Assembly (NCBI RefSeq): GCF_025118155.1
Contig: NW_026251413.1
Location: 248,001 to 312,000 of the forward strand
Origin: Cokeromyces recurvatus
Lineage: Eukaryota; Mucoromycota; Mucoromycetes; Mucorales; Mucoraceae
Direction of reading: 5' to 3'
DNA: 64,000 nt
The notes under the pieces were generated by a model. It was given only the letters and a program-made list of their open reading frames with translations. It was not told where the DNA came from and made no database searches. The translations under genes and the position numbers were made by a program. This document shows, piece after piece, positions 1 through 13,300 of this stretch (within the stretch, counting starts at the first letter, position 1; each line of letters begins with the position of its first letter).

Positions 1-769
1 AGGGCTTCTATTAACACGAAACAATAAAAAGAAAGTCTCTATTTTGACATTGCTAATATTTTATTAGATAATACATCATATAATATTATAAAGTAATAGT
101 AACAAAATCTATGCTATACACTAGTATAGTAAATCAGGTAGCCTCCTTTTATATATAAAAATATATTTTTGTTTTTCATTTTATTTTACCTATAATGATT
201 GCTGTATTTGTATCTTCATTGACGGAAACAAAAAATGAAACAGCAGTTATTAATATTCATATTCAGTTACTGCTGCATAAATTCATAATCCCTGCACTTA
301 TATTTATTTCTATTTTATTTTACGTTATTTATTATTGAAAATAATAATAATGTATCTTTGTAAATAAATAATAATCTATGTTTGTTCAATCCTTTATCTA
401 TTTTTGTTGTTGCAGATAAGAGTTAAAAATAGTAGTAATTATTATTCACTTTTAATTATTATACTCCTTTTTTTTTTCTCTGTCATACAGGATTTATGGG
501 GACTATTATTTACTAAAATATCCAAATATATAATGCATTTTAAATCTTTAAATAATGGCTTACTTCTTCATCTAAAAGGGAATTAGTTAACTATATAAGC
601 GAAAGAAGTAATATAGAATTTAATCATTTACTAATAGTTGGCAATTACTAATAAAGCATACATGTCGTAAATAAAACAATAGTTATACTAGTATTTTACT
701 TATTAATAAAATAAACATGATTTTTTTTATTATTATTATGGAAATAGTGTACAAAACAAGTAATTTTAA
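1..769. other. AT-rich intergenic stretch, no gene seen
   Basis: No open frame here has protein-like composition. The longest one (about 404-586) relies on a TTG start and is hydrophobic low-complexity sequence. The stretch lies downstream of the minus-strand serine dehydratase, so its right end probably holds that gene's 3' UTR and poly(A) signals (several AATAAA on the minus strand around 640-720). Confidence 0.5.
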
Positions 770-2944
770 TTAACATAAAGGTACATTGACTGCTAAACCG
801 CCTTGACTTGTTTCTTTATATTTGGACATCATATCTGCACCTGTTTGTCGCATCGTTTCAATAACTTGGTCAAGTGTGACACGATGATCACCTTCTCCAT
901 TTAAGGCTAACTGAGCAGCTGCAATAGCTTTAACAGCAGCTAACGCATTACGTTCAATACATGGCACTTGAACGAGACCAGCAATAGGATCACATGTCAA
1001 ACCTAAATTGTGTTCCATACCTATTTCTGCTGCATTTTCTACTTGATCTACTGTACCACCCATTACAGCTGTAAAACCTGCAGCTGCCATAGAACATGCT
1101 ACACCTACTTCACCTTGACAGCCAACCTCAGCGGCTAATTGATAAATAAATAAATAAATAAATAAATAAATACAAGGTTTATTCTTTTTCTTTTTTTTTT
1201 TTTTTCTTCTTCTTCCATACCTGAAATACTTGCACCACGCTTAAATAACATACCAATAGCAGCCGTTGTTAATAAGAATTCCATAACATCTTTTTCAGGA
1301 TTTTCTGAAATGAATTCTAAATAATATTTAAGGACTGCAGGGATGGTACCAGCCGCACCATTCGTGGGTGCCGTCACCACACGACCACCGCAAGCATTCT
1401 CCTCATTCACGGCGATAGCATAAACGGAGAGGTAATCAAGGGCAGGTAACACAAACCTCTTTCTAGACTTCTTTGGCAAAAATGTTAAAGCAAGAGGATA
1501 CTGGGTATTGTTCATGGTGGTAGTAGAAGAGGAATCTAGAATGGATGAGGAGGAGGAGGAGGAGGAGGAGGGGAATGAGTGATCTAAGCTCCTATTACTA
1601 CTTGATGGTATATGTGAATGATTGTATCCACCAGGCTGACTTAAAGGTGAACCATATAAGCCCTTTAAAAGTTTACTATATAATCGAGGAGCACGTCGAC
1701 GAACACGAAGACTACCAGGTAAATAATCATCAGGTGATGCCATCACTCCATTACGAATACTATCATCCATTGTATTCCAAATACGTAATAATTTCTCTTT
1801 AATCTCTTCAGGTGTACTCCATTTTAACTCATTCTCAAAGACAACTTGTGCAATCGTCATATTTTCACGTTTACAAACAGCGAGCAATTCCTCTGAATTT
1901 CGAAAGGGTAATGATACTACAGCAATATCTTGTTTACGACGTTCAGCGACAACATTATCATTTTCATTTGTTTGTTTATAGTAAACATTTTCACCATGAT
2001 CAAGTTGTGTTTCAGCATTCACTACAAAACCACCCCCAATACTAAAGTATTCATTTGTGGCAATCATATTAGCATCTTTATCATAAGCACAAAAGCGGAG
2101 GCCATTCGGATGTTGAGGTAATGTTTTAAAATAGTTAAATATCATATGCTTATCATAATCAAATGTGATACGATGTGTACCATCCAAACGGATTGATTTA
2201 TTTGATCGTATGTCGTTCACTCTCGATTTAATAGTTGTTGTCTCGACTCTATCAGGGCTTTCACCTTCAATACCCATTAAAATTGCTTCGGGTGTACCAT
2301 GTCCCACACCTGTTAAAGCAAGGGATCCAAATAAATCTATAAACCAAAAAAAAAAAAAAAAAAAAAAACATTAGATTTTTTCCGTTCTTTTGTTATCGTT
2401 ATTGCTGCATATGTGATATGTATTCCTCACGGAGGAGAAAGAGGGAGAAAAAAAAAGAAAAAAAAAATTGACTATAAATAGCTGATAAGCTATATAGATA
2501 TAGATATAGATATATATGTATATATATATATATATATATATAGTCAAGGTATATTCACATAAGCAGTAATAAAAAACTGACAATATATACATTACCTACA
2601 CGAAGGGTAGCTACTTTATCTAAAACCCTGTGTTTCTTTAAATCAGTGATAAAAATGTTGGCAGCACGCATGGGACCGACTGTATGTGAGGAAGAGGGCC
2701 CAACACCAATAGAGAATAAATCAAAAGTGGACACAACAGCATGATGATCATTTGTGTCTTCTGCTGCAGCAACATTATTATTTTCTTCTTCAACTGTGTT
2801 GGATGTGCTTGAGATGAAGCTTTTAAGTAATAGTTGTGATTGTGGTAGAGTACGAGTTAATAATGGATAACCATGACAACGAATTGGTGGTTGTCGAGCA
2901 ACATTTTTACTTAGACAGGTTGTTAATCTTCTTAAAGAAAACAT
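770..2944 (-). CDS. L-serine dehydratase (L-serine ammonia-lyase), iron-sulfur type, probably mitochondrial
   Basis: Spliced exons 2944-2596, 2336-1221 and 1134-770 give 609 residues. The enzyme deaminates L-serine to pyruvate and ammonia using a 4Fe-4S cluster. The order is an N-terminal basic, Ser/Arg-rich leader resembling a mitochondrial presequence, the beta domain starting at [18 protein letters not shown], then the catalytic alpha domain ([51 protein letters not shown]). Cys494, Cys536 and Cys547 match the three internal cluster ligands of the Legionella enzyme. The protein ends in Cys609, 62 residues after Cys547, as does the fourth, C-terminal ligand of that family. A Ser-rich insertion of roughly 75 residues separates the two domains and explains the extra length over bacterial homologues (about 455). 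Intron 1 holds a TA microsatellite and a poly(A) run. Family assignment is secure; localisation is inferred. Confidence 0.93.
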
Positions 2945-3225
2945 ATTAATTTAAAATAAATAAATAAATAATTAGCTAACAAAAAAAAAAAAAGTATTAT
3001 TGAAAATAAAGAGTAAAAAAAAGAAAGGTTTTCTTCTTTTCCTTTTTTTTATATGGATCAAATATACGATAAAAAAACAAAAAAAAAGTATTCCAAACAG
3101 TCACTTTACCCACGGTTTTATCCAATTAGAACTATTTATTTTATTAAGTTGACACTGTGATGATCCTTTACCAAGATTATTTTTTTATCCAAAATTTATA
3201 TATATTTTATTCTTAACATGTGTTT

Positions 3226-4050
3226 TTACAATTTTTCTTTAATACGGTTCAAAGTCTTCTTCAAATCTTCTGCAGTAAACTTTTGTTGAGGCCAACCAAT
3301 GATAAGACCTTGTTCAGGATTAGGCTTAGGGATAATATGGAAATGAACATGGAAAACCTCCTATTAAATAAAATAAAGTTTAATATTTATGCTGTTTTTT
3401 TTGGGGGGGATTATCATCTATTTCATGTTATAACCTGATGAGCCATGCGACCATTATTCTATTAAAAAAAACATGTATAGAACATTAGAAATAGTGTTGC
3501 TTTTTTTATTTTACTTCCAAGTTACCTGCAACAAATTGTATTGACCATTATCTAAACCAATAGCAAGTGCAACCTTTTTAGCTAAAGGCAACATATCAGC
3601 GAGAACATCATCAGGGAGTTGATGGAAAAACTCTGAATGATCTATTCACAAAGTTTGTAAAAATACATAAAATGGTCATACTTTTAGCTGAAGGACTTAC
3701 ATTTAGGAATAATAAGCTTTATCCAATAAATAAAAAATAAATAAATATTCTTCACTTTTTGTTATTGTTAGTACTATATCACTTACAGCATGTCCTTCAC
3801 TTAAGGGATTAATGTCAAGGAAAGCATAGCTAAATAAAAGACATAAGTATTGAATAAGTCTTTTATTTCATTTTATATTTTTTCACCTCTTTTCAGTTTC
3901 TGCAATTTTGTTTGAAGGAATTTCACCCCTAATTTGATTGTTAGCAGTTTTTTTTTTTCTTTTTTAAAGAATCTACACATTGAATTATATATAACATTAC
4001 TTGATGATTTTACAGAAAATACAATTGTCAGACAAATGTTCGTTAGCCAT
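3226..4050 (-). CDS. HNT1: HIT-family adenosine 5'-monophosphoramidase, Hnt1/HINT-like
   Basis: Seven exons (4050-4001, 3928-3887, 3829-3787, 3716-3701, 3641-3526, 3458-3435, 3360-3226) give 141 residues, the normal HINT size. The N-terminus has the family's DNCIFCKII with a Cys-x2-Cys pair. The centre has DINPLSEGHALIIPK, and the C-terminal part has the histidine triad HVHFHIIPK, whose middle histidines are the nucleophilic site. HINT enzymes hydrolyse AMP-lysine and adenosine phosphoramidates. Exon 4 is only 16 nt and exon 6 only 24 nt; both keep frame and conserved residues, so they are real. The start is the ATG followed directly by family sequence. A 76-nt homopolymer lies 21 nt upstream. 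Confidence 0.92.
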
Positions 4051-4071
4051 CTCGTAGAAAATAAGCAATAG

Positions 4072-4147
<76 letters not shown>
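4072..4147. repeat. A76 homopolymer (T76 on the coding strand of HNT1)
   Basis: An uninterrupted run of 76 A on the plus strand, directly upstream of the HNT1 start on the minus strand. It could be a poly(dA:dT) promoter element, a degenerate retroposon tail, or an assembly-sensitive slippage site. The exact length is likely uncertain in any assembly. Confidence 0.9.
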
Positions 4148-4148
<1 letters not shown>

Positions 4149-4546
4149 GCGATAATTCTATGTTAATTTTTTTATACTCATTACACAAAATTACATATTT
4201 GTAATAATAAACATTGTTGAAACCAGATTATCATCGCTAATTCAATTATGAAGGCACATCAATGAAATGTTTAAACGACACAGTAGTCAGCTAGGATCAT
4301 AAGTGAAAACCAAAAAAAAAAAAAAAGTTATAGACTAGTGCATCATGCTATCTCCTTTATAGTTAATACTACTAATATAAAACATTCCTTGTTGCTGTAG
4401 TCATCATTTAACAGTAGTTGCTGCGTTGTTTCATAATAATTGATAAAACAAGTATATTATATTTTATTTTATCTGATTCTTTATAATATTAATTGATCAG
4501 GCTATTAACAATATTCGGTAAATAAACATTTAATTGTATTTATTTA
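4148..4546. other. Intergenic spacer between two minus-strand genes
   Basis: AT-rich, with an A14 run near 4312. This is the distal promoter of HNT1 and the 3' flank of the LEA-2-like gene. No coding signal or RNA gene was recognised. Confidence 0.4.
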
Positions 4547-5391
4547 TTATTCACTTACGGTAGAGATAGGACAGGGAACATAAAGTGATTGATAACTAAT
4601 AGATGATACACTTATACCTGCAATTTTCATAGTTGAAATCAAGTCGTACTCAACATATAAATCTTCTTTTTTCAACTCATTTAATAAGCCGCATTTAGTA
4701 GCAATATCAGTCAATATAATAAATCCTTCATCTTTTAGTGGATCATAGTTTATTGAACAGGGAAAATTAAAGTAGACTGTCCCAAATGATTTTACGTGCA
4801 AGTCGAATATAAGACCTGCTCCTATTATTGATCTTTTAGAATCTATAGGGTAATAAACCTATAATATATAAATGAGTTACTTTTATAATTATAATAATAC
4901 GCTTACAATAGCTCTAATGGATTCAAAAGTAATGCTTTCTAGATTATCATTGATGATACTCATATTAAGACCTAAATGAATATTAAATGCAAGAGAATGA
5001 TTCGATTTTTCAAACTGAGAATAACCATTAGGACGCCTTATAGTCCCATTAAATTTGATTTGAGGTATTTTAAACATAGTTATTAATATACCAACTATGA
5101 TGGACGCTATGATAATCAATAAGAATATGATATAACAACTATATCTTGTACATATTGGAAGAAAGGAACAGGTGACATAATATCTAAGAGGCTTTCTAGT
5201 AAATTTTTCTTTTTCAAAAAGATAAGTAGTTATAAAAAACTTGACTAAGATTAAAGTTTACCATTAAATAATGTCTTTCCGTTTTGATCTGTCTTTTGTG
5301 TTGATGGACTAGAACTATTATTAAATAAAACAGATAATGGCTGTTGTTTGTAATAAGATAGAGCTGAAGTAGGATTGATAGCTTGCAGCAT
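4547..5391 (-). CDS. LEA-2-domain-like single-pass membrane protein
   Basis: Exons 5391-5262, 5208-4907 and 4858-4547 give 247 residues. A short hydrophilic N-terminus with a basic stretch (EKFTRKPLRYY) precedes one transmembrane helix at about residues 69-88. An extracytoplasmic or lumenal beta-rich domain follows, running from FKIPQIKFNG to YVPCPIS, with the pattern of fungal LEA-2/WHy-type proteins (IRAIVYYP, SINYDP, IATKCGL). Such proteins are often vacuolar or plasma-membrane proteins of unknown role. The first junction (AATG/GTAAAC to AAAAAG) is the least certain. A perfect GTAAGT overlaps the last codons, so an extra 3' exon cannot be excluded, although the protein ends where the family usually ends. 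Confidence 0.7.
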
Positions 5392-5914
5392 TAAAGAAAT
5401 GATGAAGGAAAAAAAAAAAAGAGAATATAAACAATGATCTTCAAGTTTAGGCTATTTAGCAAGAAAATCAGGGATAATAGGAGCAAAAAAAAAAAAAAAA
5501 AGTTTATTTCACTACCTACAAAAAGTATCATTTACTCTGACATTATTGCTAATACTAACAAATCCTTTTTTTTTTCCTTCTTTAGATCATCATAGGCAAG
5601 GCTTATTGACTGGTTATCAAGACAACTGTAGTTGAATTTTTTTTTATTTTTTTTTTTTTTTTTAGAAAAATTTTCTTGGAAACAACAAGCAAACCACGCC
5701 CTTCTTCTTCTTTTCTCTTTTCATATAAATAATTTATTGTAAATATATTATTCCCCCTTTTCTCTCTTTTTTTTTTTATATATTTATAACGTAAGCAATA
5801 TCATTATTCTTCTATCTTTGCTTTTTCAAATTTATATGTCAAAAAGTGAATATATAAATTGAGCAAACTTGCTGGAAAACAAAAATATATACATATATTT
5901 ATTATCTTTAACAA
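5392..5914. promoter_or_regulatory. Divergent promoter region between the LEA-2-like gene and TRA1
   Basis: A head-to-head spacer of 523 bp. It carries several long homopolymers (A13 and A16-17 near 5410 and 5490, T22 near 5642-5662) and pyrimidine-rich stretches near 5700-5780. These are typical of fungal bidirectional, nucleosome-depleted promoters. No specific factor site is assigned. Confidence 0.45.
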
Positions 5915-7347
5915 ATGACTACTTTACAAGTATATGCTCATAGGTTAGGCGATCCTAATTTAGGTATACGCGCATTTTGACTCATTCTCTTTCTATCATT
6001 ATATAAAGATCTTGAGAACTCATGTTCTTTTTATAGCCACCAATCTAAAGGTCACTATTGCTAATGAATTAAGAGATCAAGTAGAGGTTTTTCAAACAGC
6101 TGAATATCCTAAATTTCTTTCTACACTTATACCTGTATTTCTTGACATTTTACAAAATGAACAACCTGTATTTGTCAGTAATGCTCCCGAACAAGTAAGC
6201 AATGTGAATTGAATATACACATATATATAAGGATTCATTGAAACTTAAAAATAATTATTAGAAATTGAGAAACATTATATTAGAAATCATTTATCGATTA
6301 CCTCAGACCGAAGCATTAAAAGAATATGTGCCCGAGTTATGCAGAGCATTAATGAAGATTTTACGCGTTGAAAATGAAGATAACGCTGTTGTGTGTGTAA
6401 AAATTATTATTGACTTGCATAGATCATTTCGACCCATGTTAGAAGATCAAGTTCAACCATTTCTAGATATTGTTCAAGAAATATTTCAAAATATGGAGCA
6501 GACAGTTAAAGATGCATTTGATGATCCTGATCAAATATCAACTGTAATATGAATTTGAGGATATTCGGTTTAAAGCTGTATTAACCCTATCTCTCTCTCT
6601 TTTTTTTTTTTTTATCATATACATATAGCCATTATCCGCAGTTTCTCCAAGACCAATGTCACCAGCAGCGGATACACCTGAAGTTCCAACAAAAGCATTA
6701 CCAAAAAGCATGTTTAGTTTTAAAGTATTAACTGAATGCCCAATCATTGTCGTTTTACTTTTTCAATCTTATAGACGAGCTGCTGCTGATAATATTATGA
6801 AGTTTGTTCCACTTATTTTTCAGGTATAGTCGAAATGAATATAAAAGAGAAAATATAACACTATTTTATTTATTTGTTGAAAATCTTAAAAAAAAACAAC
6901 AACGCATAATAGACTTTAAGCTTGCAGGCCAAACCTCAAATAGAAGCAGCTAATATAGCAAATGCAAAGGGAGAAGTTTTTATAGGTGTCAGTCCTGCTA
7001 TTAAACAAAGAACTCTTTATAATGAATTTATTGTAGCTCAAGTAAAAACAATGTCATTTCTAGCTTATATCTTAAGAAGCTATACGACACTATTACGACC
7101 TTACCAACATCAAATTCCTGATTTTGTTTTACGATTATTAAGAGAATGTCCAGCTGAATCATCTGCAACTCGAAAAGAATTATTAGTAGCAACTCGCCAT
7201 ATTCTATCAACAGATTTTCGATTATCTTTTGTACCAAAAATCGATCTTCTATTAAATGAAAAAGTATTAATTGGAACAGGTGTCACTGCTCACGATACAT
7301 TAAGGTAATAAGACTTATTACACTATTATTGCATATTATTAACTATC

Positions 7348-7389
<42 letters not shown>

Positions 7390-10300
7390 AAGACCTTTAG
7401 CTTATAGTATGCTTGCAGATCTTGTTCATCATATTAGGGCAGAATTAACACCAGCACAACTCTCACGAACAATTTATATTTATTCACGTAATTTACATGA
7501 TGCGACATTAGCTCCCAGTATTCAAACAATGTGCGGAAAGTTGTTACTAAATTTAATTGATTGTATTATGAAAATCCCTGACAAATCAGAAGGAAGAGAA
7601 CTGCTAATGCGTATATTGGAAGCATTTGCTAACAAATTTGAGGCCTTAAATATTCAATTTGATATATGTGTAAAACAATATAAAAAGAAGAAACAGTCTA
7701 ATGATGAAAACTCGATCGATGCTTCAAGTAGCAACATATATTCAGATATCACAATAAATAAAAATGATATCAGCAACTTTGATTTTGATCGATCACGGTC
7801 TATTCACACAGCAACATTTACTCCTGAATCAGGTAATGATGGTATAAAAGACGGTAGATTCTTATTTAGAAATTTGGCTGTTGGTCTTAAACCATTATTT
7901 ATTGGCCTTCGACATTGTAATCCACCACCATCGTTATCCCCACCACCTGTACAAGAAATGAATCCACAACTTTACGCCCAATTTGCTCGCGGCTTTTCCC
8001 AGGACGATGTACAATTATTTATTCGATTATTTAGAGAAGGATTAAAATGCTTTGAATATTATAATATTGATAATTATGGACCAGATGGATCTCCACCTAA
8101 TTATCCCCCCTCTGAAGTAGAATTGACAAAAGATAATTGGACTATTGGATCAACAGAATCTTGTTTAAAACTTAATGTTCAACAAAATGGTGAAAAAGAA
8201 GTACTGGAAACTTTTCCTATTATTTTCACTTTATTGGATCCAGCTATCTTTCAAGAATTATTTGCATCACAAATTGGATTCTTTTATGAACGTATGCTTA
8301 TCAATACTTCACTCCTTCATTTATCTCAGTATTTTTTAGTCAACGAAATTACGACTCAAGGTTTTGCTGGTATCTTATTCAAATTTTTAGTAGATAGGAT
8401 TGAACAGTTGGGTGAAGGTAACCTTCACAACTCAGCTGTGATGCTGCATTTATTCCGTTTAGCATTTATGGCTGTCAACCTTTTCCCCGATGCAAATGAG
8501 AGTATTTTACAACCTTATTTGGCCAACATGGTTATGTCTTGCTTCAAATTAGCTGCAAAAGCAAAGGAGCCTGCAAACTATTTTTTGCTCCTAAGGGCTT
8601 TATTTAAAAGTATTGGTGGTGGACGATTTGAGTTGCTCTATAAAGAAGTTTCACCTCTGCTTGAAGTCATCCTTGAGAACCTGAATGCCCTTATCTCTCT
8701 TGCCCACAAAACAGATATGCGTAATTTATTTGTAGAGTTATGTTTAGCTGTTCCTGTGCGTCTAAGTACACTTTTACCTTATTTACCCTATCTAATGCGC
8801 CCATTGGTCATTGCCCTTCAAGCAGATCAAGATTTGGTTTCCCAAGGTTTACGTACAATGGAGCTATGTAATGATAATTTGAACCCTGAGTTCTTGGATC
8901 ATATCATGGCTCCCGTCATGACTGAATTAATGGATGCCTTATGGAAACATTTGAAGCCTCTGCCATACAATCAACAACATAGTCATGCAGCAATGCGGAT
9001 TTTAGGTAAATTAGGAGGTCGTAATCGTCGTATGCTCAAAAGTCCTCCTAAACTTGGCTTTAATGCACGTATCGAAAGTGGTGTTTCGCTTGAAGTCATA
9101 TTTGATCCTAGTCCTACACCTCATACATTGCCATTAGATAAATGTTTAGAAATTGCTATTCATGCGCTTAAAACATCTGAAACTGATATTTTTTATAAGC
9201 GACATGCGTATAATTTCTTGAAAACACATTTAATTCTTATGCTGGAGTTAGATGAAGGTCCAGAGAATCTCGCTAGCTCATTATATAAAAGAATTAAATC
9301 TCAATTTATTAACCCTAGTGAAGATAACAGTAAAATCATACAAGAAGATGACTCTAATGATACCAAATCCAACAATGATAATGATGCCATGGACACTACA
9401 GATGATACAATAGCGGAAGTTCAAAAGTCAAAAAATGAGGCAGCAACAACTTTAATTGCACAAAATATAGGTCGCATTACTGTTGATGAAGAAAATTCAG
9501 TTGTAGGAAATACATTGACTGAATCAGGAATGAAACCAAAGAGACTTGCGGGAAATGGATATACAAAATATGTATCAAAAAGAGTAGCTCAAGAGGAAGC
9601 ATTACATTCTATTTTAGTTTCTATTATGACCGCTTCTATTATTCCAGAACTAAGCGAGGATGCATGGACCTTTTTCCTCGATATTTGTTGTCATTTCACA
9701 TTACTTCATATCGGTGAAGCCATTGAAGCTAAAGAAAAGGGACGCAAGCCTTTAGCGAGCATGATGGAAGAGCGTCTGATGGTACAACATTTGAATACAA
9801 TGACTTTAGTTGAAGCCATTGTAGAAATTATGACATCTTCTCAAATACAACTTCGCAAACGTGGTGAAGAGGCTTTACGTAAATGTTATAATGTGGCTGT
9901 CAGCATTTTCGGATCAAAAGAATATGTAGCTCAGTTACCTATTTTCCGAGTATTTGCATCGCAATTCTCCGCATGTTGTTATAAATCTGAATGGTTTAAA
10001 AAGAGAGGTGGTTGTCTTGGTATCTCAATTATGAGCTCTCAATTAGATATGGGCACAAAATGGATGCGTGAACATGAACTTGATTTTATCCGATCGTTGC
10101 TATTTGTCTTGAAGGATGCATCGCCTGAAATGGCTAATGTAAATACAGAAGAAGCTAGACAAACGCTATCTCATGTTCTTAAGGTTTGCAATGGTCCTGA
10201 AGACGGTGAATCTACGGATGCACAACAAAAATTCCAAAATCTTATCACGTTATTACTTGGTGAATTATCTAATTCAAATAGTGTAGTTCGAGAGACAATT

Positions 10301-13300
10301 CAGTCATCGTTTCAGTTACTTGCGGATTTAACAGGAAATGAAGTGACAGAGCTTCTAGCCCCTGTCCGTGAACGACTTGTAGCACCAATATTTGCAAAAC
10401 CTTTACGAGCTTTACCATTTGCCATGCAAATTGGTCATATCGATGCTATAACTTATTGTTTGACATTACGACCACCCTTTTTAGAATTCAATGATGAGCT
10501 AACCCGCTTATTACACGAAGCGCTTGCTTTAGCAGACGCTGAAGATCAAGCTTTAGCAAGTCGTAATTCTCAATATAAAAACACAACATCTTTAATGAAC
10601 TTGCGTATTGTCTGTATCAAGCTTTTATCTGCTGCGCTTGCATGTTCTGATTTTTCCAGTCCACGACAAATTCATACTCGCGCACGTATTATTCAAGTAT
10701 TTTTCAAATCACTGTATTCTAAATCGATTGAAGTTGTTGAAGCTGCTCATCGTGGATTGAAACAGGTTTTGGCTCAACCCCACAAATTACCAAAGGAATT
10801 ACTTCAGCAAGGTCTTCGTCCTATTCTCACTACATTATCTAATCATAAAACACTTAGTGTTGCTGGTCTAGAAGGATTAGCACGACTGTTAGAGCTTTTG
10901 ACTCATTATTTCAAAGTCGAGATTGGTAAAAAATTACTAGATCATCTGAAGTTATGGGCTGAGCCTGCTACATTACAAGAGATTGCAGGAAAGCCCCTGA
11001 GTGAAAACCATGAAATCAAGATTATTGTTGCTATCCTGAATATTTTCTATCTACTTCCTGCAGCCGCTCATATTTTCTTGGATGAATTGGTCACATCTGT
11101 GTTAGAAATGGAGAGCCATTTGCGACGTGCTATCTCTAGTCCATTCAGACCCAACTTGCTTAAATATTTAAACCGATATCCTACAGAAACCATCACATAT
11201 TTTTATGAAAGGCTAGATAATCCCCAATGCTGTCAACTGTTTATTGATCTTTTAAATATGGAGAGTGCAGGTCGATTACGTGATCAAGTTGCTAATACTT
11301 CTGAGGGACTTGTTAATAAAATTTTTAAGGCATCAGAATTAGCAGATCAACCTTTAAACACTCCTATTCATATTCACCATTACCGTGGTATCATGATTGT
11401 ACACGCCTTATTTAAATACAACCCAGCTTATCTTAATCAGCATCCAGAGGTATTGGAATGCTTAATCAAGCTATGGCGTAAACGACAAGAGGTACCAGAT
11501 AGTCCACAGCAATGCGAAGAGCAACAACGTAGTTTATTAATTACTCGTGAATTGATCTTATTAGCCAAGATATTTGTTGACTACTTGAAAAAAAACCCTG
11601 AAGAGATTGATATTATTTTCGATTTAATTGCCCTCTTTTCACAAAAGTCTGTTGTTGATCTTACGTTCTTGCATAGATTCTTTTTAGAAGACATTGCACT
11701 AAAAGCACCAGCAAAATTAAAACGCATGATTTTTGAAAAGTTTTTGGATATCTTTTCAAATAATTCTATTACGTCCTATTTTAAAATGATGGCGTTAAGA
11801 CAAGTTATTAATCCTGCAATATTAGTTGCACTTGTTAGAAAAGATGATGGATATCATGAAATTCTGGACACTAATATAATGGAGCAATTAGATGAAAAGG
11901 TCTGGGCTAATTTGATGATGGAGACATCTGAAGATAATCAATATACTGAAGACTCATTCCGTATTGAGCTTTTACAATTAACTGCCATGATTGTTCAATA
12001 TGCTCCACATTTGCTTGCTGATCGTAGAAAGGAGGTCATCAAGTTTGGATGGAATTATTTACGACTTGAGGATGCAACTAGCAAACAAGCAGCCTATGTT
12101 TTAATTTCTCATTTCATTGCTGCTTATGATACTCCTAGTAAGATAGCCATTCAAATTTATGCCGCCTTACTTCGTGCTCATTCATCAGAGGCCCGTTTAC
12201 TTGTTAAACAAGGCTTAGATATTCTTGCTCCAGTGTTACCTCTTCGTATTACTTCACAGACTAATGAACGTGTTCCCACTTGGGTAAGGTTGACAAGAAA
12301 GGTAGTCGTGGAAGATACACATAGTATTTCACAGATGGTTAATGTATGTCAGATGCTAATCCGACACTCTGAACTTTTCTTTGAATACCGTGAGCACTTC
12401 CTCCCTCAAATTGTTAATACGCTCCCTAAACTTGGTCTTTTACAAAATGCTACCCCTGAACACAAACTACTAACGGTAGAGTTGGCTGAATTAATCATTA
12501 AATGGGAAAGAAAACGTTTAGAGATTCAGAATGAAGAAGAATTAGAGAACACTCCTAATTCACCGTATAAACGTAAAATGGAAGACGTACAGCCCATGGA
12601 AATTGAAGAAAACGAAATAGAAGAAAGTCCAAGTAAAAAAACTCAAGTGCAGACGAGCTCAGGCGAAGTAAAAGCTATGGCCTCATCTTTTGCTTCTTCT
12701 CCTTCTTCTTTATCCAATAATGAAGCCAAGTCTTTTCCAAATAAAGAATACTCTCCCAGCCTCACTTTACGAGAAAACGTAGTAGGTTACCTTATCCGTC
12801 TCTCTTGTATGATTTATAACCCAGCTGATTTAATACATAAACGTCTTATTCAAAGAACAATTGAACTTGTCAAATCATTCTTAAAACCTGATCTTTGGTC
12901 TGATGTTCATGTGCGTTTTAACCATTTAGAGCGTTCACTTATCTTCAAAGAGGTAAATGAGATGATCACCACAAGTGTTTGTAGTGCATTAGAGATTCTG
13001 AATGCATATATGACGTATCGTGATACAGATTGGTTTATACAAAACATGAATCAGCTTTATCGTCTTCTTGAATCAAGTATTAAATCAGAAAGCTCACGTA
13101 TTCAAACTGCACTCTATCCTGTGTTATCACATGTTATTGGTGCTGTTAATAAACATAAAGCTACTTTGTCTGCATCTATGGAGACACATACTACTTCCAA
13201 TGTAAATCCTTCTCACGATGATGCTTCTGGTTCCCCCACAAACACTGATACTCCCATGGATATAAAGCCATCCACAACTACGACACCTGTCTTACCTAAC

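Noticed and set aside
1545..2121. Plus-strand frames over the serine dehydratase gene
   Set aside because: Shadows of the conserved minus-strand enzyme; the Arg/Gly stretch is the antisense of its Ser repeat.
3997..4188. HNT1 extended N-terminally through a poly-Phe stretch to an ATG near 4188
   Set aside because: The extension translates the T76 tract; the ATG at 4050 begins the conserved HINT sequence and gives family length.
4547..4560. GTAAGT overlapping the last codons of the LEA-2-like gene as a splice donor
   Set aside because: Kept as a caveat only: the protein already ends at the usual family end (PCPIS) and no downstream exon with coding character was found.
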